The notes: generated by a model from the letters alone, not told the origin. DNA of 64,000 nt from Terriglobales bacterium (GCA_035567895.1 DATMPC010000009.1:62001-126000), one strand, 5' to 3'. Positions 26,860 through 35,868 are shown, numbered from the stretch's first letter. Translations and numbers: made by a program.

Positions 26860-28376
26860 GCGACGGGCGCTCCCTCAGGAACGAACGCCCTATAACTCAA
26901 ACTAGCCAACACTTCCTTAGCGATCTGCACATCATCAAACGGGAACGTGCCGTCACGAGTGATCTGGTATTTCTCGTGACCTTTGCCGGCGAGAAGAACT
27001 ATGTCGCCCGAACGAGCCTCAACGATTGCGAGCGTAATTGCCTTTCGACGATCGGGCTCAACGGCGTGTGGAGTTCCCGTTTGCAGTAGGCCCGGCAGGG
27101 CATCAGCGATGATCTTTTGCGGGTCCTCACTGCGAGGATTGTCGGACGTCAGTACCACAAAGTCGCTGCCTTCTCCGGCCGCACGCCCCATGAGCGGACG
27201 CTTAGAGCGGTCACGATCGCCGCCACACCCAAACATAGTTATGATCCGGCCCGGCGCCTTTTGCTTATCGCGCAATTGCCGCGCGCTGCGAGTGAGATTG
27301 CGCAATGCATCGTCCGTGTGGGCATAGTCGACGACCACGATAAAAGGCTGCCTACAATCAACCAGCTCGAACCTGCCCGGTACCCGCTCGAACGAGGCTA
27401 TCGCGTTGCGAATCTGCTCAACAGCACATCCGCGAGCAAAGCCTGCGCCAGCCGCAGCCAGCACGTTGTAAACGTTGATCTCACCAATCAATCGTGATTC
27501 ACACGCGACCGACTTGCCTCGAACGCGCAGCCGAAACCGCGTTCCTGTAGGCAGATACTCGATGTTCTGCGCAGTCACATCGCATTCGGAACGAAGCCCG
27601 TAGCTCATGGTTTCGGTACCGCTGTGCTTCGCTGTCCCAAGAAGCGAAGTTCCAAAGCTGTCATCGGCATTGACTACGGCCAACCGGGGAGGAGCGGCCC
27701 CATTCGACTCGAACAACTTTTGCTTCGACGCAGAGTAGGCATCCATGGTGCGGTGGTAGTCGAGATGATCGCGTGTTAGGTTCGTAAAAACCGCCACATC
27801 GTAATGCAGTCCATAGACGCGCCCCTGCTCCAATGCGTGAGACGAGACTTCCATCACGACCTCGCTCGCACCTGCCCGCAGAGCCTCGTCGAATGTCGCA
27901 TTCAGCTCCAGTGACTCGGGCGTTGTGTGAGGAGCAGGAATGACGCGACCGGCAACGTGATACTCAATGGTTCCAATCATCGCCACCGAGCGGCTCGCGG
28001 CTCGCAGAATGTGCTCGGTAAGGAAAGTGGTCGTGGTCTTTCCATTCGTTCCAGTGATTCCCGTCAGCTTCAACTTCTCTGCTTGTCGAGCATAGAAGTT
28101 GGAGCTAATGCGAGCCAATGCTTTCCGGCCGTGCGCTACTCTGGCGAATGCTACGCTGCCGGGCAAAGCAACGTCATCGGAATCGGAAACTACGGCAACT
28201 GCGCCCTGGCGGATCGCTGTATCGATGAAGCGATTGCCATCGCTGGTTTCACCATGCATCGCAAGAAAGACGAATCCAGGACGCACCTTGCGCGAGTCAT
28301 AGGCGACACCTTGAACATCGGCGTCGCCAGCGATTGAGATCGCGTCGACGTCGCGCATGATTTCTCGGAACTTCAT
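26856..28376 (-). CDS. murE: UDP-MurNAc-L-Ala-D-Glu--meso-diaminopimelate ligase
   Basis: 506 residues. GITGTNGKTTTTFLTEHIL is the P-loop and TNLTRDHLDYHRTMDAY the carbamylated-lysine region. The amino-acid specificity loop reads VLTSDNPRSEDP; DNPR is the established signature of meso-diaminopimelate-adding MurE, so the wall should be DAP-type. Starts 67 bases after ftsI and overlaps murF. Confidence 0.97.
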   Translation of the reverse strand: MKFREIMRDVDAISIAGDADVQGVAYDSRKVRPGFVFLAMHGETSDGNRFIDTAIRQGAVAVVSDSDDVALPGSVAFARVAHGRKALARISSNFYARQAEKLKLTGITGTNGKTTTTFLTEHILRAASRSVAMIGTIEYHVAGRVIPAPHTTPESLELNATFDEALRAGASEVVMEVSSHALEQGRVYGLHYDVAVFTNLTRDHLDYHRTMDAYSASKQKLFESNGAAPPRLAVVNADDSFGTSLLGTAKHSGTETMSYGLRSECDVTAQNIEYLPTGTRFRLRVRGKSVACESRLIGEINVYNVLAAAGAGFARGCAVEQIRNAIASFERVPGRFELVDCRQPFIVVVDYAHTDDALRNLTRSARQLRDKQKAPGRIITMFGCGGDRDRSKRPLMGRAAGEGSDFVVLTSDNPRSEDPQKIIADALPGLLQTGTPHAVEPDRRKAITLAIVEARSGDIVLLAGKGHEKYQITRDGTFPFDDVQIAKEVLASLSYRAFVPEGAPVA

Positions 28377-28443
28377 TGAGGCGATTATAGTGGCGTAAAT
28401 TCCGTTGATAATTGAGGTAAAGACCTAGGGAAACACTAAAGGT

Positions 28444-30624
28444 CTAGCGCGCAAATTGCACTGTCACGTGTCCACCAGTGGGCAGTCGCGCGCCGGGCAT
28501 CGGATTCTGTTGCCTCGCCACTCCGGAGCCGAAGATGTCGACCTCCAGCCCTGCCTTTTGGCTCTCTTCGATTACTGTGCGGACCGGCTTGCCCAGGAAT
28601 GACGGCACAGTCTTTGCGGCGTCCACGTCAAGCACAACGGTTCCAGTCCTAGGGAGGAGCGGGGAATTCGAACCTTCATGCAGGGTTGTGCTGCCATCAC
28701 TAGACGCAGCATGCTGCGTCTCTACAGTTGCTGCTTGACGATAGGCAGCAGGAACGACTCCGTGATCATTTGACGGGGCAGCAGACGCAACCACCGTGGC
28801 GGCTGAATCCTGCTGATTGTCATTCTCTGCAACCTCCTCGCCCACATGATCCGGCGAACCTTCCATCTCATCCTCGGGCTTGGCTTTGGCGCGAAGGAGC
28901 ATTCGCTGCGGGTTTCTGACCTCTACGTCATGAGGAACGTCGAGATACTCAAGAACCTGCTGCGCGATGCGATTGAAGATCGGCGCAGCAACATCGCCTC
29001 CGTGATGCGCGCCAACGGGAGAATCTAAGATCACCGTCACCGTAATCGCAGGATTGTTGACCGGCGCAAAGCCGGAGAACGAGGCTATGTGCTTCACCCG
29101 ATCATAACGGTGCGTTACTGGATTGATCTTCTGAGCCGTTCCCGTCTTTCCCGCCGAAGTATAGCCATCCAGGATTGCCTTCTTTCCTGTGCCCTGGAGC
29201 ACTACTCCCTCCAGCATCCTCTTCATCTCTGCAGCTGCAAAGGTCGAGATCACTCTATGTTGCTGTCCCGGACGAAACACCACGGTCTGTGCGGATCCAG
29301 CACGGCCTTGCCCAACCGGGGTGCTGCCAGCGACGATACGCGGGGGCGTCCAAATACCGTCATTGGCAATACTGGAAGTCATCGTGACCAACTGCAGGGG
29401 AGAAACGCCGATCTCCTGCCCCATGGAGATCGCGCCGATGCTCATCTTCGACCACCGGTTTACAGGCTTTGTGATACCTCGGGTTTCCCCTGAAAGCTCA
29501 ATCCCAGTTTGGGAGCCGAAACCAAAGCCGCGGATGTACTTGTACATGCGGTCTTCGCCTAACCGCATGGCGATCTTGATCGCACCCACGTCGCTGGAGC
29601 GTTCCAGGATCTGGCTCACGGTAAGCAGCCCGTACGGCTTCCAGTCGTGAATGCGAACGCCGCCTACGACGATCGATCCCATCTGGCAGTCGAAAATCTC
29701 GTTGGGATTCGTGATCCTCTCTTCTAGCGCCGCGGCGATGGTCACCATCTTGAACGTCGAGCCCGGTTCGTAGACATCGCTTACAGCGCGGTTTTTTAGC
29801 GACTTAGGATCGAGACCGCGCGAATTGTTCGGATCAAATGTCGGACGATTCGCCAGTGCCAGTATCTCTCCTGTTTTGGGATTCTGGATTACGACTGTGC
29901 CGGCTTCAGCGTGGGTCTTCTGCATCGCCGCATCGAGTTCCTTTTCCGCGATGTGTTGCACATCCTCGTCGATCGTGAGCACGAGGTTCTGACCAGGCTC
30001 GGGATTCTTCTCTACACGTCCAAACCAGCGATGGCGAGCGTCCATCGAGATGAGCATTTTGCCTGGACGACCGCTCAGCCGCTGATTGAAAGAGCGCTCA
30101 ATTCCTGCCAGGCCATCATCGTCCATGCCGACGTAACCGATTACCTGCGCGGCCAGATCATTTTTTGGATAGAAGCGCTTGGGCTCTTTTTGGAAGTAAA
30201 TGCCTTTCAGATTCAGCGCGCGCAGTCGTGCTGCAACGTTGTTGTCGAGCTTACGCGCGATCCAAGTGAACGAGCGCGACGACTCGAGCTTAGCCAACAT
30301 CTCTTTGGGATCAGTTTTGAGAATGTGTGCGAGCAACTTCGCAGTGCTCGCCTGATCGGGAATTTCGGAAGGCACTGCGAAGACTGAGTCCACCTGGACG
30401 CTCATGGCCAGCGCGCGTCCCTTGCGATCGTAGATGACGCCACGCGGCGGAGAGACTTCAATACTGCGCTGCTGCTGGCGCGCTGCTTTTTGCGTCAGGA
30501 ATCCGTATTCCACCACTTGCAGCCACAGCAATCGGCCGCAGATCGCGAAAATCCAGAGACAGAAAAAAGCCGCAAAGAGCGACAGTCGTAGACGGCCTTC
30601 GTGCTTCGTGGTACCAGGAGGCAT
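28444..30624 (-). CDS. ftsI: septal class B penicillin-binding protein FtsI with C-terminal PASTA-like domain
   Basis: 726 residues. One transmembrane helix (about 14-36), a pedestal domain (PPRGVIYDRKGRALA near 59-72) and a transpeptidase with SxxK at STFK (289-292) and KTGT (493-496). The second triad is SSD (343-345) instead of the usual SxN. Residues 570-660 are a disordered acidic/Ser-rich linker; residues about 661-725 form one PASTA-like repeat (VPSFLGKPVRTVIEESQKAGLEVDIFGSG). Part of the linker, VETQHAAS (634-641), is encoded by a palindromic repeat. Works with FtsW in septal peptidoglycan synthesis. Confidence 0.95.
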   Translation of the reverse strand: MPPGTTKHEGRLRLSLFAAFFCLWIFAICGRLLWLQVVEYGFLTQKAARQQQRSIEVSPPRGVIYDRKGRALAMSVQVDSVFAVPSEIPDQASTAKLLAHILKTDPKEMLAKLESSRSFTWIARKLDNNVAARLRALNLKGIYFQKEPKRFYPKNDLAAQVIGYVGMDDDGLAGIERSFNQRLSGRPGKMLISMDARHRWFGRVEKNPEPGQNLVLTIDEDVQHIAEKELDAAMQKTHAEAGTVVIQNPKTGEILALANRPTFDPNNSRGLDPKSLKNRAVSDVYEPGSTFKMVTIAAALEERITNPNEIFDCQMGSIVVGGVRIHDWKPYGLLTVSQILERSSDVGAIKIAMRLGEDRMYKYIRGFGFGSQTGIELSGETRGITKPVNRWSKMSIGAISMGQEIGVSPLQLVTMTSSIANDGIWTPPRIVAGSTPVGQGRAGSAQTVVFRPGQQHRVISTFAAAEMKRMLEGVVLQGTGKKAILDGYTSAGKTGTAQKINPVTHRYDRVKHIASFSGFAPVNNPAITVTVILDSPVGAHHGGDVAAPIFNRIAQQVLEYLDVPHDVEVRNPQRMLLRAKAKPEDEMEGSPDHVGEEVAENDNQQDSAATVVASAAPSNDHGVVPAAYRQAATVETQHAASSDGSTTLHEGSNSPLLPRTGTVVLDVDAAKTVPSFLGKPVRTVIEESQKAGLEVDIFGSGVARQQNPMPGARLPTGGHVTVQFAR
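28702..28725. repeat. palindrome family B, copy inside ftsI
   Basis: AGACGCAGCATGCTGCGTCT (28702-28721) is a perfect 20-base palindrome followed by CTAC. The same 24 bases occur at 31564-31587. Here it lies within the ftsI coding sequence, in frame, in the disordered linker. Confidence 0.9.
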
Positions 30625-30665
30625 CGGTGCTACGAGCCCAAGATTAGATTTAGAAACATTGTTGA

Positions 30666-30751
30666 GATCGGGTCATCTGGTGATCGGGTGAACTAAGACC
30701 GGAACTCAACTCTTACTTCACCCGATCACCCGATGGCCCGATCACCCGATC
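30666..30751. repeat. inverted pair of ATCGGGTG arrays between ftsL and ftsI
   Basis: The left array (30666-30697, ATCGGGTC-ATCTGGTG-ATCGGGTG-AACTAAG) and the inverted right array (30713-30751) face each other over 15 bases, giving a long potential hairpin in the ftsL-ftsI gap (30625-30849). The rest of that gap carries a small GC hairpin near 30800-30816 and no gene. Confidence 0.85.
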
Positions 30752-30849
30752 TAAAACGTGTGTGGCGGCCCGGTTGGTTTTCCAAGGCCACCACAATGCC
30801 GCGGGTCAAATCCCGCGAAACTTCAGATTGCCGCCCTTAGGAGATGAGC

Positions 30850-31374
30850 TTATTGCCAGTTGCTCTCCACCACCTGAATACCCGATGCTCTTGCCATTAC
30901 CGGAGCAGTCGGATCTGCGGTAGCTTCAAGATGCATTACCTGCCCCGCCTGCGGAGCCACGAGGCCCAATCTGGCTGCGAGTTGCTCAATCCGTTCGGGA
31001 TCGCGTAGCGATGCTTCTTCGAGACGTAGCGCACGATTCTGCTCGAGCAGCGCATCGCGCTCGATCTTCTGCGCTTCAATCTTGTAGCCGTACTCGATCG
31101 AGCTGAGGTGCTGCCAGGCGTAAATCATGGTGAAAAAGAACAGGACCGCCAGCGAAACCGAGAACATCGCGATTTCTCGCGCACGCTTTGGATCCGCGAG
31201 TTTCACGAGACGCGAGTTATCGATGGCCTTATTGAAGTAGATCTCGGGCGTGACTCCTCCCCACTTGCGCATCCGTGGGCGGGTTCGCGAATGCTGCCCG
31301 CCCGATCTCGATGCTGTGCCGACCGGCTGCCACATGCGGTAGCCGCCGCGCCCGGTGATTGCTTGGGTCGCCAT
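30850..31374 (-). CDS. ftsL: cell division protein FtsL
   Basis: 174 residues. A basic N-terminus of about 67 residues, one transmembrane helix (EIAMFSVSLAVLFFFTMIYAW) and a periplasmic leucine-zipper coiled coil (IEYGYKIEAQKIERDALLEQNRALRLEEASLRDPERIEQLAARLGL in outline), then a short tail. Position between rsmH and ftsI agrees with FtsL, which bridges FtsQ and FtsWI. The N-terminal extension is longer than usual. Its ATG directly follows the TAA of a 52-codon ORF, and its likely ribosome site (GGGAG) lies inside that ORF. Confidence 0.85.
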   Translation of the reverse strand: MATQAITGRGGYRMWQPVGTASRSGGQHSRTRPRMRKWGGVTPEIYFNKAIDNSRLVKLADPKRAREIAMFSVSLAVLFFFTMIYAWQHLSSIEYGYKIEAQKIERDALLEQNRALRLEEASLRDPERIEQLAARLGLVAPQAGQVMHLEATADPTAPVMARASGIQVVESNWQ

Positions 31375-31533
31375 TTACGCTACTCCCGCGTGTACATGAA
31401 TGTAGGAAGCGTCGAGTAAATCGGCATGGTGAAGGAACTGCTCAATGAGTTCTTCTTCACGGTTGATGTGCGCCTCAACCTCGGCGCGCTGTACGCTTTG
31501 GATCAGCTCGTCGATCAGTTTGCCTGTATACAT
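31375..31533 (-). CDS. 52-aa small protein directly upstream of ftsL (unrecognised)
   Basis: An ORF of 52 codons whose stop TAA abuts the ftsL ATG. AAGGAGG (31540-31546) stands six bases before the ATG, the best ribosome site in the cluster. The protein starts MYTGKLIDELIQSVQRAEVE, continues with an acidic helix (HINREEELIEQFLHHADLL) and ends DASYIHVHAGVA; it is soluble and probably all-helical with a His-rich end. I recognise no family. Placement between rsmH and ftsL, perfect junction and strong site argue for a real gene, with translational coupling to ftsL. A pure leader ORF for ftsL is the main alternative. Confidence 0.7.
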   Translation of the reverse strand: MYTGKLIDELIQSVQRAEVEAHINREEELIEQFLHHADLLDASYIHVHAGVA

Positions 31534-31539
31534 CGTTTG

Positions 31540-31546
31540 CCTCCTT
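31540..31546 (-). promoter_or_regulatory. Shine-Dalgarno of the 52-aa ORF
   Basis: AAGGAGG read on the minus strand, with a six-base spacer to the ATG at 31533. It decides the start of the small ORF ahead of ftsL. Confidence 0.75.
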
Positions 31547-31563
31547 GTACTTGCTCGTACTCC

Positions 31564-31587
31564 AGACGCAGCATGCTGCGTCTCTAC
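31564..31587. repeat. palindrome family B, intergenic copy between rsmH and the 52-aa ORF
   Basis: Identical over 24 bases to the copy inside ftsI (perfect 20-base palindrome plus CTAC). The remaining gap up to the rsmH stop (31588-31786) contains a lone fragment of the GATCCTTCGCTTCGCTCAGGA type (31730-31752) and no convincing gene. Confidence 0.9.
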
Positions 31588-31786
31588 CTAAACTTGTTTA
31601 ACCGGGACAGCACCGCTCGATGAGGTAGGTGTGCTGTGGATTTTTTCTTTCGCCCTTAAGTCCATCCGGTAGGACGATGCTGCCCGGCCACCTTTCGGCG
31701 ATTAGCGGGCGTCTGAGCCCGCTGCCGAAATCCTGAGCGAAGCGAAGGATCTCTTCGTGATGCTCGGATTTCATCGCCGTCAATTC

Positions 31787-32728
<942 letters not shown>

Positions 32729-32730
32729 CG

Positions 32731-33174
32731 CTAGATGCCCAGATCAGCGAGTGTCTTCTCATCCTCTGGCGTGATCGGACTGTCTTCGAGGTGCTTGCGG
32801 AAGAGTTCTGCGTTCCGCACTTCCAAATAAGTCAGGTTCCCGAAGACCAGCACTTCCCCTTTCACGTCCGCCGATTCACGCAGCAGCTGCGGAATCAGCA
32901 ATCTCCCCTGGTTATCGATCTCCACCATCTGGCCGTAGTAATTCACCCGGTCTAGGAACTTCTTCTTGGCCGGATTGAAGTTCGACACCTTTGCCAGCTT
33001 CTCTTCGATCCGCTGCCACTCTTCAAAGGGATAAATCTCGGCAACCTTCCCATCGCGGCTGGTGATGTAAAATTGCGCGCCACCATAGCTCTCGTCCATG
33101 GTGCGCTTGAATTCGGCAGGGACCTTGAGTCGTCCCTTTTCGTCCACGCGCGTTGGGTGATTGCCACGAAACAT
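32731..33174 (-). CDS. mraZ: transcriptional regulator MraZ
   Basis: 147 residues. MFRGNHPTRVDEKGRLKVPAEFK is the first AbrB-like SpoVT half, and RVNYYGQMVEIDNQGRLLIPQLLRESADVKGEVLVFGNLTYLEVRN the second, with DEKGR and DNQGR marking each half. MraZ forms a ring and binds direct repeats upstream of its own operon, repressing dcw expression in E. coli. The matching repeats are found here at 33303-33367. First gene of the cluster. Confidence 0.96.
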   Translation of the reverse strand: MFRGNHPTRVDEKGRLKVPAEFKRTMDESYGGAQFYITSRDGKVAEIYPFEEWQRIEEKLAKVSNFNPAKKKFLDRVNYYGQMVEIDNQGRLLIPQLLRESADVKGEVLVFGNLTYLEVRNAELFRKHLEDSPITPEDEKTLADLGI

Positions 33175-33302
33175 TGATTAACCGTCTGGCTCTGACTGGA
33201 TATAGCCATCAGGGCCAAGGAGGCTGAAGCAGCGAAGAATCGGGTCTTAGAGGTTGTTTTTCTGTGGTTCGTCGGATTAATGAAGCTCATTCGCATCCGC
33301 TG

Positions 33303-33367
33303 CCACTCTCGACCACTCGACCCATTAGAGGTACTGATTCTTACCACTTTCAACCACTTTTGACCAC
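33303..33367 (-). promoter_or_regulatory. MraZ boxes upstream of mraZ
   Basis: On the minus strand GTGG occurs at 33364-33367, 33354-33357 and 33344-33347, exactly 10 bp apart, two of them as AAAGTGGT, and again at 33313-33316 and 33303-33306, also 10 bp apart. The two groups are 31 bp apart, so all lie on one helix face. This fits the known MraZ target type (three GTGG/TGGG direct repeats, 10-bp period). Confidence 0.8.
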
Positions 33368-33395
33368 ATCCTACGCCGAAGCGGTTGTAAGTCAA
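33368..33395 (-). promoter_or_regulatory. sigma-70-type promoter of the dcw cluster
   Basis: On the minus strand TTGACT (33390-33395) and TAGGAT (33368-33373) with a 16-bp spacer. The first MraZ box starts right after the -10, so the boxes cover the transcription start, which fits autorepression. The transcript would have a leader of about 180 bases before mraZ. Confidence 0.6.
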
Positions 33396-33726
33396 TGGCT
33401 TTTTTCAAGATCGGGGTATCGATTCAGTAAAACGTGTGGAAAAAACTACGTGAAGTAGGAACCGGAAAGGGCACTACTACGAATTGTGTTTAAGTGGGTG
33501 GTTCCGGAGCTGGAGAGGGGCGAACGCGAAGGCCACGAAGGAAACAGCAAGGTCACGGAGATGCTCGGGACAATTCTTGGGGATTGTGCATTTTCCTTTT
33601 GTGGTTTGCTACTCGACCAGCAAAGACATCGAATTTACCAAGTACCGACAGCCCTACCCCTTCGGTGACCTCCGAAGTTTCCTTCATGCCCTCGTGTTCG
33701 CCGTTCCAGTGCTATTCTCGCGAATC

Positions 33727-34935
33727 ATGCCTCGCCGACTGCTTCTGCTGTTGCTGACGGTTGGCTGCGTCTCGGCAGCAACGCCACAAACTCCAGCACA
33801 GGGCCAACCTCAGCTTTCACCGCTCACGGTTACCGTCAGCGATGAAGTGGGAGCGGTAATCCCAAAAGCGCTTGTCACCGTCCGGAGTGAGACAAGCGCA
33901 GAGCAAACCTCGAAACCTCCCCTGCTTGAGCTCCGAACAGACTCGCAAGGGCAGGCGAGAGCAGGGCTCCCGTCGGGCTTTTACGATGTCTTCGTCGCCC
34001 TTGCCGGATTCGCGCCTTCCGCCCACAAAGTGCGAGTATCGGAGGGCCAACCTGCAGCCTTGAGCTTCGCCCTTGAACTCGACGAGGCATGGGCAAAAGA
34101 ACACGGCGACGAATTTTCCGCCGAGACTACAGGCGCTTTCCCAGGGAAAGCTTTCCGAACGACGGACGGCGCGCGAATCCACTACGTCGAAGCCGGGGAA
34201 ACGGCCAAGCCTCCCATCGTCTTCATTCCCGGATGGACAATGCCAGCTTCCATCTGGCGTCCTCAACTCGAGGGGCTTCGGGGCAAGTACCACGTGATAG
34301 CTGTCGATCCACGATCGCAAGGTGAGTCCGACACGCCTTCCGACGGCAATTATCCAGAACGACGCTCACGAGACATTGAAGAATTGATGGAGCACCTTCA
34401 GCTCCGCGACGTCACCCTGGTTGGCTGGTCGATGGGAGTGCCGGAAGTATTGGCGTACGCAAACCAATTTGGCACTGGCCGTCTGCGGTCTGTTGTCCTT
34501 GTCGACGGCTTCGTCGCGCTCGATCCTAAAGACTCGCAAGTTCAAGCCGCCTTCGCGGGAATGCTGAAGCAAGCGCAACTCGATCGCCTCAAATGGACAG
34601 AGGCGTTTGTGCGCAGCATGTACCGCAAGCCCCAGTCGGAGGACTATTTACGTAGCGTGATCCGAGCTAGCCTGCGCACACCGACAAACACGGCAGTAAC
34701 GCTGATGCAGAACATGGCGACCATGGGTGATCTCTCCCCAGTGCTCGCGAAGCTCGATAAGCCAGTGCTTTTCGCATATGAGCCGCAGCTAGCAGCCACA
34801 GCACAGATCGTAAAGACCAAGCTTCCCTCAGCCCGAGTAGAAAACTTCGAAGATGCCGGACACGCGCTTTTTGTGGATGATGCGGAGCGCTTCAACAAGC
34901 TCGTCGACGAATTTGTGAGCGCTGCGCACCACTAA
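33727..34935 (+). CDS. secreted alpha/beta hydrolase with N-terminal carboxypeptidase-regulatory-like domain
   Basis: 402 residues from the ATG at 33727; in-frame sequence upstream to 33484 is not protein-like. MPRRLLLLLLTVGCVSAA is a signal peptide. Residues about 30-118 form a beta sandwich like the regulatory domain of carboxypeptidases (LTVTVSDEVGAVIPKALVTV; FYDVFVALAGFAPSAHKVRVSEG). Residues about 140-400 are an alpha/beta hydrolase with nucleophile elbow GWSMG (Ser235) and GHALF carrying the likely His. The usual acid position reads FAYEPQ, so the third triad residue is unclear. Probably a periplasmic esterase or lipase. The same sandwich occurs in the receptor at 11788. Confidence 0.8.
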   Translation: MPRRLLLLLLTVGCVSAATPQTPAQGQPQLSPLTVTVSDEVGAVIPKALVTVRSETSAEQTSKPPLLELRTDSQGQARAGLPSGFYDVFVALAGFAPSAHKVRVSEGQPAALSFALELDEAWAKEHGDEFSAETTGAFPGKAFRTTDGARIHYVEAGETAKPPIVFIPGWTMPASIWRPQLEGLRGKYHVIAVDPRSQGESDTPSDGNYPERRSRDIEELMEHLQLRDVTLVGWSMGVPEVLAYANQFGTGRLRSVVLVDGFVALDPKDSQVQAAFAGMLKQAQLDRLKWTEAFVRSMYRKPQSEDYLRSVIRASLRTPTNTAVTLMQNMATMGDLSPVLAKLDKPVLFAYEPQLAATAQIVKTKLPSARVENFEDAGHALFVDDAERFNKLVDEFVSAAHH

Positions 34936-34980
34936 TGGTTTTAAAGCGAGTGCTTCGCGCGGATGGCATGTGCTTCTCAT

Positions 34981-35015
34981 TTCACCCGATGACCCGATGG
35001 CCCGATCACCCGATT
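34981..35015. repeat. single ATCGGGTG array upstream of the winged-helix gene
   Basis: Four in-register units on the minus sense (CACCCGAT, GACCCGAT, GGCCCGAT, CACCCGAT), 46 bases after the hydrolase stop codon and 25 bases before the next start. No inverted partner is seen nearby. Confidence 0.8.
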
Positions 35016-35040
35016 CTTATGTGGTGCTATCCTCCCGAGC

Positions 35041-35868
35041 ATGAATCAGGGCCCCAGCGTCATTCGTTTTGCGGAGTACGAGGCTGATCTCCGTAGTGGA
35101 GAGCTGCGGCGGCAGGGGCATCGTCTCAAGCTTCAGGACAAGCCGTTTCAGGTTCTCGCCGCGCTGCTGCAAAGGCCGGGAGAGCTGGTCACTCGCGAAG
35201 AGCTGCGGCAGAGCCTATGGGCCGCCGATACCTTCGTCGATTTCGAGCACGGCTTGAACACTGCCGTCAACAAAGTGCGCGAGGCGCTGCGCGATTCCGC
35301 GAACAATCCTCGGTTCATTGAGACACTGCCCCGGCGGGGATACCGGTTTATTGGGCCGATCAACAATTCGGCCAATAGCGAGGCTGTATCGCCGTCCCAG
35401 GCAGAGACGCAGTCCGCCGCGGCGGACGTCTCTACGCCGGACAAGAGAGATCTGCCTACTGCTCCGCGTCCGGCCGCTCGTGGGCTTTTGCTGCTCATCG
35501 AAGGTGCATATCTGGTTTCTTACATCGCCGCACTGCACTATCTGATCTGGGTGCGGATGCTGGCGCGTTTTAGCTTTGGCGCGGCGCAGTCGTTCACGAT
35601 CGCTTCCCTGATTGTTCTGTGGTGTGCGTTGGGACTGCCGCTGCGCTTTTACCTGTGCTTTGCCATCCTCTTCGACTATGACTACCTTGGCCAGAAATTT
35701 CGGAGGCTATTCCCTTTTCTGCTCTTGATCGACGAGTTTTGGTCTGCGATGACCTTCTTCCTTGTTCCCACAATAGGGCTGGGATTCGCCTTCCCGCTAT
35801 TCGTACTTGCGGTTTATTCACCGTTCGCTCAGCGAACGCTCGTGAGAATGGCATATCCGGAGCGGTAA
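35041..35868 (+). CDS. membrane-anchored winged-helix (OmpR/CadC-type) protein
   Basis: 275 residues. Residues 8-106 are an OmpR/PhoB-type winged helix (LRSGELRRQGHRLKLQDKPFQVLAALLQRPGELVTREELRQSLW; RFIETLPRRGYRFIGPI), as in CadC/ToxR-like acidobacterial regulators. After a linker (107-147) come about four transmembrane segments (148-270) without a sensor domain or TolB/TPR repeats, which are common in this group. Linker residues 121-132 (AETQSAAADVST) are encoded by a family B palindrome. Probably DNA binding at the membrane; target and signal unknown. Confidence 0.8.
   Translation: MNQGPSVIRFAEYEADLRSGELRRQGHRLKLQDKPFQVLAALLQRPGELVTREELRQSLWAADTFVDFEHGLNTAVNKVREALRDSANNPRFIETLPRRGYRFIGPINNSANSEAVSPSQAETQSAAADVSTPDKRDLPTAPRPAARGLLLLIEGAYLVSYIAALHYLIWVRMLARFSFGAAQSFTIASLIVLWCALGLPLRFYLCFAILFDYDYLGQKFRRLFPFLLLIDEFWSAMTFFLVPTIGLGFAFPLFVLAVYSPFAQRTLVRMAYPER
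35403..35433. repeat. palindrome family B, copy inside the winged-helix gene
   Basis: AGAGAC and GTCTCT flank the perfect 16-base palindrome GTCCGCCGCGGCGGAC (35412-35427). In frame within the linker between the DNA-binding and membrane parts. The same core occurs at 62840-62855. Confidence 0.8.

Noticed and set aside
30796-30820. tRNA-like T-arm (GCGGG-TCAAAT-CCCGC)
   Set aside because: The loop is one base short and no acceptor, D or anticodon arms fit around it.
31598-31783. 61-codon frame directly after rsmH
   Set aside because: It starts with TTG without a ribosome site and its ILRFAQDFG segment is the translation of a common dispersed repeat; the rest is not protein-like.
33526-33560. 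Another CACGGAGA-type array (CACGAAGG...CACGGAG)
   Set aside because: Only two or three poorly matching units and no inverted partner; too weak to list.
33484-33726. N-terminal extension of the secreted hydrolase
   Set aside because: The extension lacks a ribosome site, partly resembles repeat DNA, and would bury the clear signal peptide that starts at 33727.
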